A DNA stretch of 54,616 bases from Gordonia sp. UBA7599. Its GTDB lineage: Bacteria > Actinomycetota > Actinomycetes > Mycobacteriales > Mycobacteriaceae. Where the stretch lies: positions 1 to 54,616 of the forward strand of contig DLKD01000114.1 of the NCBI GenBank assembly GCA_002477755.1, read 5' to 3'. The notes beneath the pieces are model-generated. The model made no database searches and had not been told where the DNA came from. It saw only the letters and a list, made by a program, of their open reading frames with translations. Below are positions 39,078-46,879 of the stretch, piece after piece. The translations under genes were made by a program, and so were the position numbers. Each line of letters opens with the position of its first letter. Positions within the stretch are counted from its first letter, which is position 1.

Positions 39078-40373
39078 CGGACGTGGCGGATCGCGCAGGA
39101 GAAGTGCCATCGCCTCGACGTGATGGGTCAGCGGGAAGGCGTCGAGGCCACGGACCTCCGCGAGGCGATAACCGGCGCCGACGGCGGTCGCGACGTCGCG
39201 GGCGAACGACGCGGGGTCACAACCTACGTGGACGATCGTGGCTGGACCGGCCGCCACGACCGCCTCGATGACCGCGCGTCCGGCGCCGCTGCGCGGCGGG
39301 TCGAGGATGACTGCTCCGGGCGCGGGCAGAGCGTCGATCGCCGACGGGTTCACCGCCGACCGGTGCGTCCGGACCTGCTGGCCCTCGAAGACTGCGTCAG
39401 CCGCGCCGAGTGCGGCCGCATCGGTGTCGACAACACACACCTGTGCCGCGCCCGCGTCCAGTGCTGCACCGGCAAACACGCCCGCACCGCCGTAGAGGTC
39501 CCACACCACCGCGCCGTCCACCCGGTCGGCCAACCAGTCCGCTGCGATGCCCGCGAACACCTCCGCGGCTCCACGGTGGGCCTGCCAGAACGCCCCCACC
39601 GGCAGCTCCCAGGTGCGATCACCGACGCGGTAGCGCGCACTTCGACCGCCGACCAACGTTCGCGGCGGGAGTTGTACCGGGCGCGCGGCCCGACGCCGCT
39701 GGGCCTTGGCCCGCCTGCTACCCCGACCGCCTGCGCGGGCGTCGGTCGGTGTCGGCTTGGCGGCGATCTCGGCGAGATGGATGCCACCGAGGTCGTCGTG
39801 GACGGCCAGTACTTCCGAACCCGGCTCCAGGTCAGCGGTCGGCAGTGCCTCGAGAGCGTCGGAGAGCACAGGCTCCAGGGCACTGCAGCGCCGCGCCACG
39901 ATCGCGTTGCTGTGGACCGCGCGGAATCCGACCGCCCGATCGGCGTCGACGCCCAGGCGGGCGCGGATGCGCCACCCGTGTCCCGACTGCTCGCCGGGCA
40001 GCGCCTCGACGACGAGCCCCGCGGGCGGCTCGAGTGCTCCGATGCGCGTGAGTGCGTCGGCCAGGATCGTCGTCTTGGCCGCCCGGATGGCGTCAGCCGT
40101 GCCGAATGCCAGATCGCAGCAACCCGCCCCCGCCGCCGCGGCTGGACATGACACCGGTGTCCGGTCGGGCGACGGCGAATCCACCGCCACCGTGGCTGCC
40201 CGCCAGAACGACGCATGCGAGGTATCGGTGATCTGCGCCCGCACCGTCTCGCCGGGCAGCGCCCCGGTGACGAAGACGACGCGCCCGTCGACGCGGGCCA
40301 CGCCGGCACCGCCATGGGCCAGGCCGGTGATCTCGCAGCGCAGTTCCCCGTGCGCGTCGGGTTGAGCCGGCAC
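39075..40373 (-). CDS. RNA m5U methyltransferase (TrmA/RlmC/RlmD family)
   Basis: The 432-residue SAM-dependent enzyme has an N-terminal TRAM-like domain ([20 protein letters not shown]), a cysteine set compatible with an iron-sulfur cluster (SCP, GCC, RRC), and a C-terminal Rossmann domain with [24 protein letters not shown] and the catalytic cysteine in [12 protein letters not shown]. The rRNA or tRNA target cannot be told. GTG 40373 shares one base with the TAG stop of the potassium-transporter gene (TAGTG), so the two are coupled. Rv2689c position. Confidence 0.9.
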   Translation of the reverse strand: MPAQPDAHGELRCEITGLAHGGAGVARVDGRVVFVTGALPGETVRAQITDTSHASFWRAATVAVDSPSPDRTPVSCPAAAAGAGCCDLAFGTADAIRAAKTTILADALTRIGALEPPAGLVVEALPGEQSGHGWRIRARLGVDADRAVGFRAVHSNAIVARRCSALEPVLSDALEALPTADLEPGSEVLAVHDDLGGIHLAEIAAKPTPTDARAGGRGSRRAKAQRRRAARPVQLPPRTLVGGRSARYRVGDRTWELPVGAFWQAHRGAAEVFAGIAADWLADRVDGAVVWDLYGGAGVFAGAALDAGAAQVCVVDTDAAALGAADAVFEGQQVRTHRSAVNPSAIDALPAPGAVILDPPRSGAGRAVIEAVVAAGPATIVHVGCDPASFARDVATAVGAGYRLAEVRGLDAFPLTHHVEAMALLLRDPPRP

Positions 40374-42376
40374 TAGGACCCCACGCCCCGGCGGGTCTCC
40401 CCCGGCGCGACGTAGTGGGGTGCGTCCTTCAGACGGTCCGACGATCGCAACAGCCACGGCACCGAGGTCACCATCACACTCGGTTCGAACAACAACCTGC
40501 CCTTGAGACGCAGTGCGGACTGGTTGTGCAGGATCTGCTCCCACCAGTGACCGACCACGTATTCGGGGATGAACACCGTGATGACGTCGCGTGGGTTGTC
40601 GCGGCGCACGCGACGCACGTAGTCCAAGACCGGCCGCGTGATCTCGCGGTAGGGCGACGCGATGACCTTGAGGGGCACGGTGATGTCGCTACTCTCCCAC
40701 TCGGCGACCAGCTTGCGGGTATCGCGGTCGTCGACGTTGACGGTGATCGCCTCAAGTGTGTCCGGGCGCATGGCGCGCGCGTATCGCACGGCGCGCCGGG
40801 TCGCCAGGTGCAGCGACGAAACCAGCACGATCGAATGGGTGCGCGGGGGCAACACCTCGTCCTCGTCGACGGCCTCGTCCAACTCCTCCTGCACCGTCCG
40901 GTAGTGGCGGTGAATCAGCTGCATCAACCCGTACAGGACGGCCATCGACACAACGGCGATCCACGCACCGGCGACGAACTTCGTGATGAGGACGACGACG
41001 AGGACCGTCGCCGTCATGACCAGCCCGATCGCGTTGACGACGCGCGAGCGCCGCATCCGCCCGCGGGCGGCAGGGTCTGATTCGACGCTCAGCAACCGCG
41101 TCCAATGCCGGACCATCCCGGCCTGGCTGAGTGTGAACGACACGAACACGCCGACGATGTACAGCTGGATCAGTGCGGTGACCTCGGCCTGGAAGACCAG
41201 GATGAACACGATCGCGGCCAGCGCCAGGAACACGATTCCGTTGGAGAAGGCCAGGCGGTCGCCGCGGGTGTACAGCTGGCGCGGCAGGTAGCGGTCCTGC
41301 GCAAGCACCGAGCCGAGGACCGGGAACCCGTTGAAAGCGGTGTTGGCGGCCAGCATCAAGATGAGGGCCGTAGCGATCGCCACCACGTAGAACGCCGGCG
41401 TGAATCCGCCGAAGACGGCGTGGGCGAGCTGGGCGATCATCGAACTCTGCCGGTAGCCCTCGGGAGTGCCGGTCAGCTCGGTGGCCGGATTGGCGACGTA
41501 CTTGACCCCGGCTTCACGCGCCAGCAGGACGAGCCCCATCAACAGCGTGATCGAGAAGGCGCCGAGCAGCAGCAGGGTCGTTGCCGCATTTCGGGATTTG
41601 GGTTTGCGGAACGCCGGCACTCCGTTGCTGATGGCCTCCACACCGGTCAGCGCGGCACAGCCCGACGAGAAGGCGCGCGCCAACAGGAACACCATGGCGA
41701 ATCCCGCCCAGTGCCCGGGTTCGGCTCGCACACCGAAATCTGCGGTCTCGGCGTGGATGCCGGAGCCGAAGAGCACGCGCCCGAAACCCCATGCGAGCAT
41801 CACCACGATGCTGACGATGAACAGGTAGGTCGGGATGGCCAGGAATGCGCCCGATTCCCGCAATCCGCGCAGGTTGACCGCGGCGAGCAGCACGATCGCC
41901 CCCACGGCGAACCACACCTTGTGGTGGTGCACCAGGTCCACCGCGGATCCGACGTTCTCGATCGCCGAGGCGATCGATACCGCGACGGTCAGCACATAGT
42001 CGACGAGCAGAGCGCTGCCCACGACCAGGCCCGCGCGGGGCCCGAGGTTCACGGTCGCCACCTCGTAGTCACCACCGCCGGACGGGTAGGCGTGCACGTT
42101 CTGGCGGTAGCTCGCCACCACCACGGCCAGGACCACCGCCACCGCGAGCGCCACCCATGGTGTGTAGGCGTACGCGGTGAGACCGGCGACGGACAGCACC
42201 AGGAAGATCTCCTGCGGCGCGTACGCGACCGACGACATCGCGTCCGAGGCGAAGACCGGTAGCGCTATCCGCTTGGAGAGCAGCGTCTCACCCAGGCGGT
42301 CACTGCGGAAGGGACGGCCGACGAGCAGGCGCTTGAGCGCGACCGGCACCTGGGACAGGGAGGACACCACGCTCAC
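40373..42376 (-). CDS. KimA-like potassium transporter (APC superfamily, KUP-type)
   Basis: The 667-residue protein has about 12 membrane helices (to about residue 475) and a cytoplasmic C-terminal domain. It is usually annotated as an amino acid permease, but it aligns from memory along its whole length with B. subtilis KimA. The polar residues I recall from the KimA structure are present: D45 and Y52 (ASDAMSSVAYA), D126, T130 and S134 (LLVDYVLTVAVS), and T244 and E247 (ALTGVEAIS). K+/H+ symport is therefore the best inference. It is divergent from two TrkA-type genes across 29 bp. Rv2690c position. Confidence 0.82.
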   Translation of the reverse strand: MSVVSSLSQVPVALKRLLVGRPFRSDRLGETLLSKRIALPVFASDAMSSVAYAPQEIFLVLSVAGLTAYAYTPWVALAVAVVLAVVVASYRQNVHAYPSGGGDYEVATVNLGPRAGLVVGSALLVDYVLTVAVSIASAIENVGSAVDLVHHHKVWFAVGAIVLLAAVNLRGLRESGAFLAIPTYLFIVSIVVMLAWGFGRVLFGSGIHAETADFGVRAEPGHWAGFAMVFLLARAFSSGCAALTGVEAISNGVPAFRKPKSRNAATTLLLLGAFSITLLMGLVLLAREAGVKYVANPATELTGTPEGYRQSSMIAQLAHAVFGGFTPAFYVVAIATALILMLAANTAFNGFPVLGSVLAQDRYLPRQLYTRGDRLAFSNGIVFLALAAIVFILVFQAEVTALIQLYIVGVFVSFTLSQAGMVRHWTRLLSVESDPAARGRMRRSRVVNAIGLVMTATVLVVVLITKFVAGAWIAVVSMAVLYGLMQLIHRHYRTVQEELDEAVDEDEVLPPRTHSIVLVSSLHLATRRAVRYARAMRPDTLEAITVNVDDRDTRKLVAEWESSDITVPLKVIASPYREITRPVLDYVRRVRRDNPRDVITVFIPEYVVGHWWEQILHNQSALRLKGRLLFEPSVMVTSVPWLLRSSDRLKDAPHYVAPGETRRGVGS

Positions 42377-42384
42377 ATTAGGCC

Positions 42385-42402
42385 GATGAGTGTACGTTCA
42401 TC
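42385..42402. promoter_or_regulatory. Opposed -10 boxes inside a dyad between the KimA-like gene and ceoB
   Basis: In the 29-bp gap, GATGA (42385-42389) and TCATC (42398-42402) form a dyad with GTAC at its centre. TACACT on the minus strand (42394-42389) and TACGTT on the plus strand (42393-42398) share the central TA. TACGTT ends 7 nt before the ceoB GTG, so ceoB would be leaderless; the KimA-like leader would be a few nt. The two promoters cannot be occupied together. Confidence 0.5.
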
Positions 42403-42405
42403 AAC

Positions 42406-43071
42406 GTGCGGATAGTCATCATGGGTTGTGGCCGCGTCGGGGCCTCCCTCGCCGAGGCGATGGCTCGCCGTGGGCACAGTATTTCGGTGATCGATCGCGA
42501 CCCTGCCGCCTTTGCGCGGCTGGGGCCCGACTTCACCGGGACGACGACGGTGGGGCTCGGTTTCGACCGAGATGTGTTGACCCGCGCGGGAATCGAGACG
42601 GCGGACGCTTTCGCCGCGGTGTCCTCGGGCGACAACTCCAACATCGTGGCCGCCCGCGTCGCCCGGGAAACCTTCGGCGTGGGGCGCGTCGTCGCCCGCA
42701 TCTACGACGCCGGCCGCGCCGAGGTCTACGCACGGCTCGGCATTCCGACGGTGGCGACAGTGCCGTGGACCACCGAGCGCTTCGTCGCCGAGCTCGACGA
42801 CGACGGTGACGCGGTCGCCTGGCGCGACCCCAGCGGCAGCGTGGACCTCATCGACCTCGACATCGACGAATCGTGGATCGGGACGTCGGTGGCGCGGTTC
42901 GAGGAGGAGACCGGGTGCCACATCGTCTTCCTCAACCGTGTCGGGCGGGCCATTCTGCCCGAGGCACGGACCGCACTGCAGGACGAGGACATCGTCTACG
43001 CCGCGGTGCGCTCCACCGACCGCGCGGCCGTTCGCGCCGCTGCCGCCGCACCCCGACCGGCACACGACTGA
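42406..43071 (+). CDS. ceoB: TrkA/KtrA-type potassium channel-gating subunit CeoB
   Basis: The 221-residue cytoplasmic regulator has an N-terminal RCK/TrkA-N Rossmann domain (MGCGRVGASLAEAMARRG, with acidic D29/D31 in VIDRDP for NAD(H) or nucleotide binding) and a C-terminal TrkA-C domain (about 135-215, VDLIDLDIDESWIGTSV). Such proteins gate Trk/Ktr K+ uptake in response to nucleotides. No TrkH/KtrB membrane partner is in the window; the divergent KimA-like transporter is a candidate. GTG 42406. Confidence 0.9.
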   Translation: MRIVIMGCGRVGASLAEAMARRGHSISVIDRDPAAFARLGPDFTGTTTVGLGFDRDVLTRAGIETADAFAAVSSGDNSNIVAARVARETFGVGRVVARIYDAGRAEVYARLGIPTVATVPWTTERFVAELDDDGDAVAWRDPSGSVDLIDLDIDESWIGTSVARFEEETGCHIVFLNRVGRAILPEARTALQDEDIVYAAVRSTDRAAVRAAAAAPRPAHD

Positions 43072-43090
43072 GCACCGGAGGACCCACACC

Positions 43091-43750
43091 GTGAAAGTCG
43101 CCATCGCCGGAGCCGGCGCCGTCGGACGATCCATCGCCCGCGAACTGCTCGCCAACCGCCACGAGGTCACGCTGTTCGAGCGGGAGGCCCGCAATGTCGA
43201 CCCCGACGCCGTCGTCGGTGCCGACTGGGTGACCGGCGACGCCTGCGAGCTGGCGAACCTCGAACGCGCCGACCTGCAGGACTACGACGTGATGATCGCG
43301 GCCACCGGCGACGACAAGGCCAACCTCGTCGTCGCCCTTCTCGCCAAGACGGAGTTCGCGGTGAACCGCGTCGTCGCCCGCGTCAACGACCCGCGCAACG
43401 AGTGGCTGTTCGGCGAGGACTGGGGCGTGGATACGGCGGTGTCCACACCGCGGATCCTGGCCTCCCTCGTCGAAGAGGCCGTCAGCGTCGGCGACCTCGT
43501 CCGGTTGATGACGTTCCGTCAGGGCCAGTCGAATCTGGTCGAGATGACGCTGCCCGACAACACACCCCTGGCCGGGCGGCCGGTGCGCAAGCTGACACTG
43601 CCGCGCGACGCTGCACTGGTGGCCATCTTGCGCGGGAACCGCGTGATCGCACCGCAGCCAGACGACTCAGTGGAGGGCGGCGACGAACTGGTCTTCGTCG
43701 CTCCCGAGGACGTGGAAGGCGACCTCAAGGCGGCGATGCACCTGGAGTGA
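43091..43750 (+). CDS. ceoC: TrkA/KtrA-type potassium channel-gating subunit CeoC
   Basis: The 219-residue paralogue of CeoB has the glycine-rich loop IAGAGAVGRSIARELL, acidic residue in LFERE, and a TrkA-C domain ending with PQPDDSVEGGDELVFVAP. GTG 43091 has GGAGG 9 nt upstream, and the gene follows ceoB by 19 bp. The two probably form a mixed ring. A terminator hairpin overlaps its stop codon. Confidence 0.9.
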   Translation: MKVAIAGAGAVGRSIARELLANRHEVTLFEREARNVDPDAVVGADWVTGDACELANLERADLQDYDVMIAATGDDKANLVVALLAKTEFAVNRVVARVNDPRNEWLFGEDWGVDTAVSTPRILASLVEEAVSVGDLVRLMTFRQGQSNLVEMTLPDNTPLAGRPVRKLTLPRDAALVAILRGNRVIAPQPDDSVEGGDELVFVAPEDVEGDLKAAMHLE

Positions 43751-43765
43751 GCGGGTCTCACTCCA
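43743..43765. terminator. Bidirectional terminator between ceoC and the DUF3159 gene
   Basis: A perfect 9-bp stem (43743-43751 with 43757-43765) and loop CGGGT overlap both convergent stop codons. Confidence 0.7.
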
Positions 43766-44465
43766 CCACGTGCTCTTGCGAGTCCTCCGCGGCAGGCTCT
43801 TCCAGCGTCTCTTCCGACTTCTCGGCGCGGCGCACCAGCAGGATGGTCGCGAACACCGCCGCGATCGTCAGGGGCCAGCCCATACCGATACGCGTGGCGG
43901 CGAGCAGACCGGTGTGCCCGGTGTCGTAGAGGTGCGACTGCACCAGGTAGCGGGCGATGAACACCGCAGCCCACACCGCGGTCGCCAGGTCGTAGGCGAT
44001 CAGCGTCGGCCGGTGCGCACGCCACTGCGTGCCGGCGCCGTTGACGAGGTTCCACACGACACCGATCAGGGGCCACCGGACGATGATCGAGACGACAAGC
44101 ACCGCCGAGTAGACGAGCATCGTCCAGATGCCGAACAGGAAGTAGCCCTTCGCGTCGCCGGTGCGGTGCGCGATGAACGCGCAGATCGCCACCCCGATGA
44201 AGCCCGACAGTGCCGGGCTGAGGTCCTCTCGGCGCACCAACCGGTACACGAGGATCGCCGTTGCCGTGGCAAGCGCGGCGATGATTGCCCCGCGCAGGCC
44301 GAACCAGGCATTGGCGGGGACGAAGACGAGAATGGGAAGCGACGAATAGACCAGGCCGGACACGCCACCCATCTGCTCGAGCAGCGTGCGGGTCGGCGCC
44401 TCGTCGTCAGAGTCGTCGGCGTCGTCGCCGATTGCCGCACCGTCCCCGATCCGCGACTCAGTCAC
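43758..44465 (-). CDS. DUF3159 multi-pass membrane protein
   Basis: The 235-residue protein has an acidic N terminus (DDADDSDDEAP), about five membrane helices and an acidic C-terminal tail. LLEQMGGVSGLVYSSLPILVF opens the conserved domain. The function is unknown; Rv2693c position. GTG 44465 overlaps the end of the OB-fold gene by 8 bp; a TTG two codons earlier is possible. Its constant presence beside ceoBC in related genomes, as I remember it, suggests a link to ion or membrane homeostasis, but nothing in the sequence proves it. Confidence 0.8.
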   Translation of the reverse strand: MTESRIGDGAAIGDDADDSDDEAPTRTLLEQMGGVSGLVYSSLPILVFVPANAWFGLRGAIIAALATATAILVYRLVRREDLSPALSGFIGVAICAFIAHRTGDAKGYFLFGIWTMLVYSAVLVVSIIVRWPLIGVVWNLVNGAGTQWRAHRPTLIAYDLATAVWAAVFIARYLVQSHLYDTGHTGLLAATRIGMGWPLTIAAVFATILLVRRAEKSEETLEEPAAEDSQEHVVE

Positions 44466-44826
44466 CGGCAAGCTCGTAGTAGGGGTTGAAAATCATCTTG
44501 GTGCCGTCGTGCTCGGCCACCCGGCCGCTGACCCACAGCTTGCGCCCGGGTTCGATGCCGGGGATCCGGTTGCGCCCCAACCACTTCAACGTGACGGTGT
44601 CGGTCCCGTCGAAGAACTCCGCGACCACGCCGGCTTTGGCATTGGCCGAACACGTCTGCACCGAGCGGAGTTCGCCAAAGATGCGGACCCGCTCCCCTCG
44701 CGAGCACTCCGACGCGCATTGCGCGCCGTGGGAGCGAGACTCGTCGGCGATCTCCGCCGCATCGGCGACTTCGAGGTCCTCGACGAGCCTGCGCGTCATC
44801 CGCCGCAGATAGCCCGCTGTGGCCAT
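44458..44826 (-). CDS. OB-fold nucleic-acid-binding-like protein
   Basis: The 122-residue protein has an N-terminal helix (YLRRMTRRLVEDLE) and a C-terminal OB-fold of the RecG/AspRS anticodon-binding type (RVRIFGELRSVQT through LKWLGRNRIPGIEPGRKLWVSGRVA). It may bind RNA, DNA or another ligand. ATG 44826 (GTG 44829 is one codon earlier). It is coupled to the DUF3159 gene and divergent from an alpha/beta hydrolase gene. Rv2694c position. Confidence 0.82.
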   Translation of the reverse strand: MATAGYLRRMTRRLVEDLEVADAAEIADESRSHGAQCASECSRGERVRIFGELRSVQTCSANAKAGVVAEFFDGTDTVTLKWLGRNRIPGIEPGRKLWVSGRVAEHDGTKMIFNPYYELAGD

Positions 44827-44852
44827 CACACCCCCTGGGCGAGAGAATTCCT

Positions 44853-44858
44853 TACGTT
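44853..44858 (+). promoter_or_regulatory. Candidate -10 (TACGTT) for the alpha/beta hydrolase gene
   Basis: TACGTT lies 38 nt before ATG 44897. The message would carry a GGGAGG ribosome site (44882-44887). The hexamer is the same as at ceoB and the DUF3000 gene. Confidence 0.35.
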
Positions 44859-44896
44859 TGCGTTGCCCAGGGTAAACCTTGCGGGAGGATCACGTC

Positions 44897-45592
44897 ATGC
44901 CCAGTCCGTTGGTCGCGATGGCCGGCACCGGCTCCGACGCCGACTACGTCGTGCGGGCGTTCGGACCCGCCGCCCGCCAGGCCGGGCGCGAGCTGGTCGC
45001 GCTGCAGCCGGGGGCCGACCTCGTGGACGACTACGTCCGCGCCCTGGACGCCGCCGCCGACGAGTACGGCCCGATCCTCGTGGGCGGGGTGTCCATCGGC
45101 GCCAGCATCGCCACCGCGTGGGCCACTCGCGCCGGCCCGCAGCGCTGCGCGGGCGTATGGGCGGCCCTGCCCCCGTGGTCCGGGTCGCCGGCCGGCAGTC
45201 CTGCGGCGGCCTCGGCCAGCGCCACCGCCGATGCGATGGAGCGCGACGGACTCTCGACCACCATCGAGACCATGGCTGCTGGCAGCCCGCGATGGCTGGC
45301 CGACGAGCTGACTCGCTCGTGGACCGCCCTGTACCCCGGTGTCATCGGGCAGTTGCGCGCCGCCGCCGGCCTGGTCGGGCCCGACCCTTCACTACTGGCC
45401 GGGCTGGCCGTGCCGCTGGCCGTCGTCGTCAGTGACGACGACCCGATCCACCCGGCCGCGGTAGGCCTGCAGTGGGCGGCGGCCGCACCCCGAGCCGCCG
45501 TGCGGCGGACCACCCTTGATCAATGGGGCCACGAGCCCGCGGTGTTGGGCCGGTTGGCTACGCAAGCCTGGGCTGACGCCGTCGCGCGCTAA
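44897..45592 (+). CDS. Alpha/beta hydrolase
   Basis: The 231-residue cytoplasmic hydrolase has the nucleophile elbow GGVSIGAS (Ser near 64), the acid loop VVSDDDPIHP and the catalytic His in QWGHEP. Substrate unknown. ATG 44897 has GGGAGG about 9 nt upstream, preferred over an in-frame ATG at 44879. Converges on the DUF3710 gene with a 10-bp gap. Rv2695 position. Confidence 0.85.
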   Translation: MPSPLVAMAGTGSDADYVVRAFGPAARQAGRELVALQPGADLVDDYVRALDAAADEYGPILVGGVSIGASIATAWATRAGPQRCAGVWAALPPWSGSPAGSPAAASASATADAMERDGLSTTIETMAAGSPRWLADELTRSWTALYPGVIGQLRAAAGLVGPDPSLLAGLAVPLAVVVSDDDPIHPAAVGLQWAAAAPRAAVRRTTLDQWGHEPAVLGRLATQAWADAVAR

Positions 45593-45602
45593 GTGTGGCC
45601 AG

Positions 45603-46355
45603 CTACCAGCGCCGCGACCGGTTGCGCAGCCGCTGCATCGCCGTGCCCCGCGACACACCCGACGACGAGCGGCCCGACGGGTTCGCCTCCTGCACGGTTT
45701 CGGCGTCCTCGGCCCCCGGTGCGGCGTCATCGGCAAAATCGGCGGGCAGGTCGTCGATCGAGAGCTGACCGTCGTCGACCATCTGCTGCTGGGCCACGCG
45801 CACCTGCTGGGCGAGGATCGACGGCAGGATGAGCGGCAGCGGTTCGCGCGGCGGACAGGGGTCGGCTCCGCGACGGACGACCGATTCGGCGAGGACCGCG
45901 CGCGCCAGCTGCGCGAGCTGGTCCGTCGTTTCCGGCGGCCCGCTGGCCACGCAGCGGACCATCCAGCGCGGTCCGTCGACGCCGATGAAGCGGTGCGTCT
46001 CGTCGCCGGGAACTTCGGCGACGAGTTCGCGGCCCCAATGCCCGAACTCGGTGCGCGTGGACGCGCCTTCGGCTCGCACGGACTCGGCCAGTTCGCGCAC
46101 GACCTCGCGCCACTGGCCCGGTGACCTCGGCGCCGCGTAAGCGGCCACGCTCACGCGCCCGACCGGGGTGAGCAGGTAGACCGCCTCCGGCTCGTGCTCG
46201 ACCGACATCTCCACACTGACCTGGCCGCCCTCGACGACCGGGACCAGCACCGACCCTAGGTCCAGGTGCGAATTGGCCAGTTCTTCGGAGGTGGTCGCCA
46301 AGTCTCCAATGTCGTAGGGGCCGCCCGCTTCACCGACCCGCGCCGTCGCCGTCAT
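45603..46355 (-). CDS. DUF3710 protein
   Basis: The 250-residue cytoplasmic protein of unknown function contains PRWMVRCVASGP and PREPLPLILP, and the C terminus is basic (RLRNRSRRW). It follows dut by 24 bp on the same strand, as Rv2696c follows Rv2697c. No catalytic motif is visible. Confidence 0.85.
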   Translation of the reverse strand: MTATARVGEAGGPYDIGDLATTSEELANSHLDLGSVLVPVVEGGQVSVEMSVEHEPEAVYLLTPVGRVSVAAYAAPRSPGQWREVVRELAESVRAEGASTRTEFGHWGRELVAEVPGDETHRFIGVDGPRWMVRCVASGPPETTDQLAQLARAVLAESVVRRGADPCPPREPLPLILPSILAQQVRVAQQQMVDDGQLSIDDLPADFADDAAPGAEDAETVQEANPSGRSSSGVSRGTAMQRLRNRSRRW

Positions 46356-46379
46356 CTCGTCAATCCTTCCGATACCGGC

Positions 46380-46856
46380 CTAGAGGGCCGCGTGTCCACC
46401 GCTCGACCCGTATCCACCGGCCCCACGGCTCGTGTCATCGAGCTCGTCGACTTCACACAGGTCGGGCAGTTCGACGCGCTGCACCACCAGCTGCGCGATC
46501 CGATCGCCCCGCTTGATGACGATCGGCTCATCCGGGTCGAGATTGATCAAGCAAACCTTGATCTCGCCGCGATAGCCCGCATCGATCGTGCCCGGCGTGT
46601 TGACGATCGACAGGCCCGCGCGCGCGGCCAGTCCCGAGCGCGGGTGGATGAGGCCGACGGTGCCGTGCGGCAGTGCTACTGCGATCCCGGTCCCGACCAG
46701 CTGGCGGCGCCCGGGAGCCAACTCGGCATCGGTCGTCGAGTACAGGTCGACGCCGGCGTCGCCGGGGTGGGCCCGGACGGGCAGCGGAAGGTCCTTGTCG
46801 AGGCGCTTGACTCGCAGCGGGACGGAGGGGGCGGGTGACGCGATTCGATCGGGCAC
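46380..46856 (-). CDS. dut: Deoxyuridine 5'-triphosphate nucleotidohydrolase (dUTPase)
   Basis: It hydrolyses dUTP to dUMP, keeping uracil out of DNA and feeding thymidylate synthesis. It has 158 residues and is a trimeric dUTPase: motif 1 AGVDLYS, motif 2 [11 protein letters not shown], motif 3 [16 protein letters not shown], motif 4 [10 protein letters not shown], and motif 5 [12 protein letters not shown]. The GTG at 46856 lies 6 nt after TAGTCT, so it is probably leaderless. It is divergent from the DUF3093-PyrD gene across 23 bp. Confidence 0.96.
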   Translation of the reverse strand: MPDRIASPAPSVPLRVKRLDKDLPLPVRAHPGDAGVDLYSTTDAELAPGRRQLVGTGIAVALPHGTVGLIHPRSGLAARAGLSIVNTPGTIDAGYRGEIKVCLINLDPDEPIVIKRGDRIAQLVVQRVELPDLCEVDELDDTSRGAGGYGSSGGHAAL

Positions 46857-46862
46857 AACCGC

Positions 46863-46872
46863 AGACTACGCT
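46863..46872. promoter_or_regulatory. Overlapping opposed -10 boxes between dut and the DUF3093-PyrD gene
   Basis: TAGTCT on the minus strand (46868-46863) ends 6 nt before the dut GTG, and TACGCT on the plus strand (46867-46872) ends 7 nt before GTG 46880. They share the central TA. Both genes would be leaderless and their promoters mutually exclusive. Confidence 0.5.
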
Positions 46873-46879
46873 GAGCGGC

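Noticed and set aside
42377-42405. c-di-AMP (ydaO) riboswitch before the KimA-like gene
   Set aside because: KimA in Bacillus has one, but the leader here could be only a few nt.
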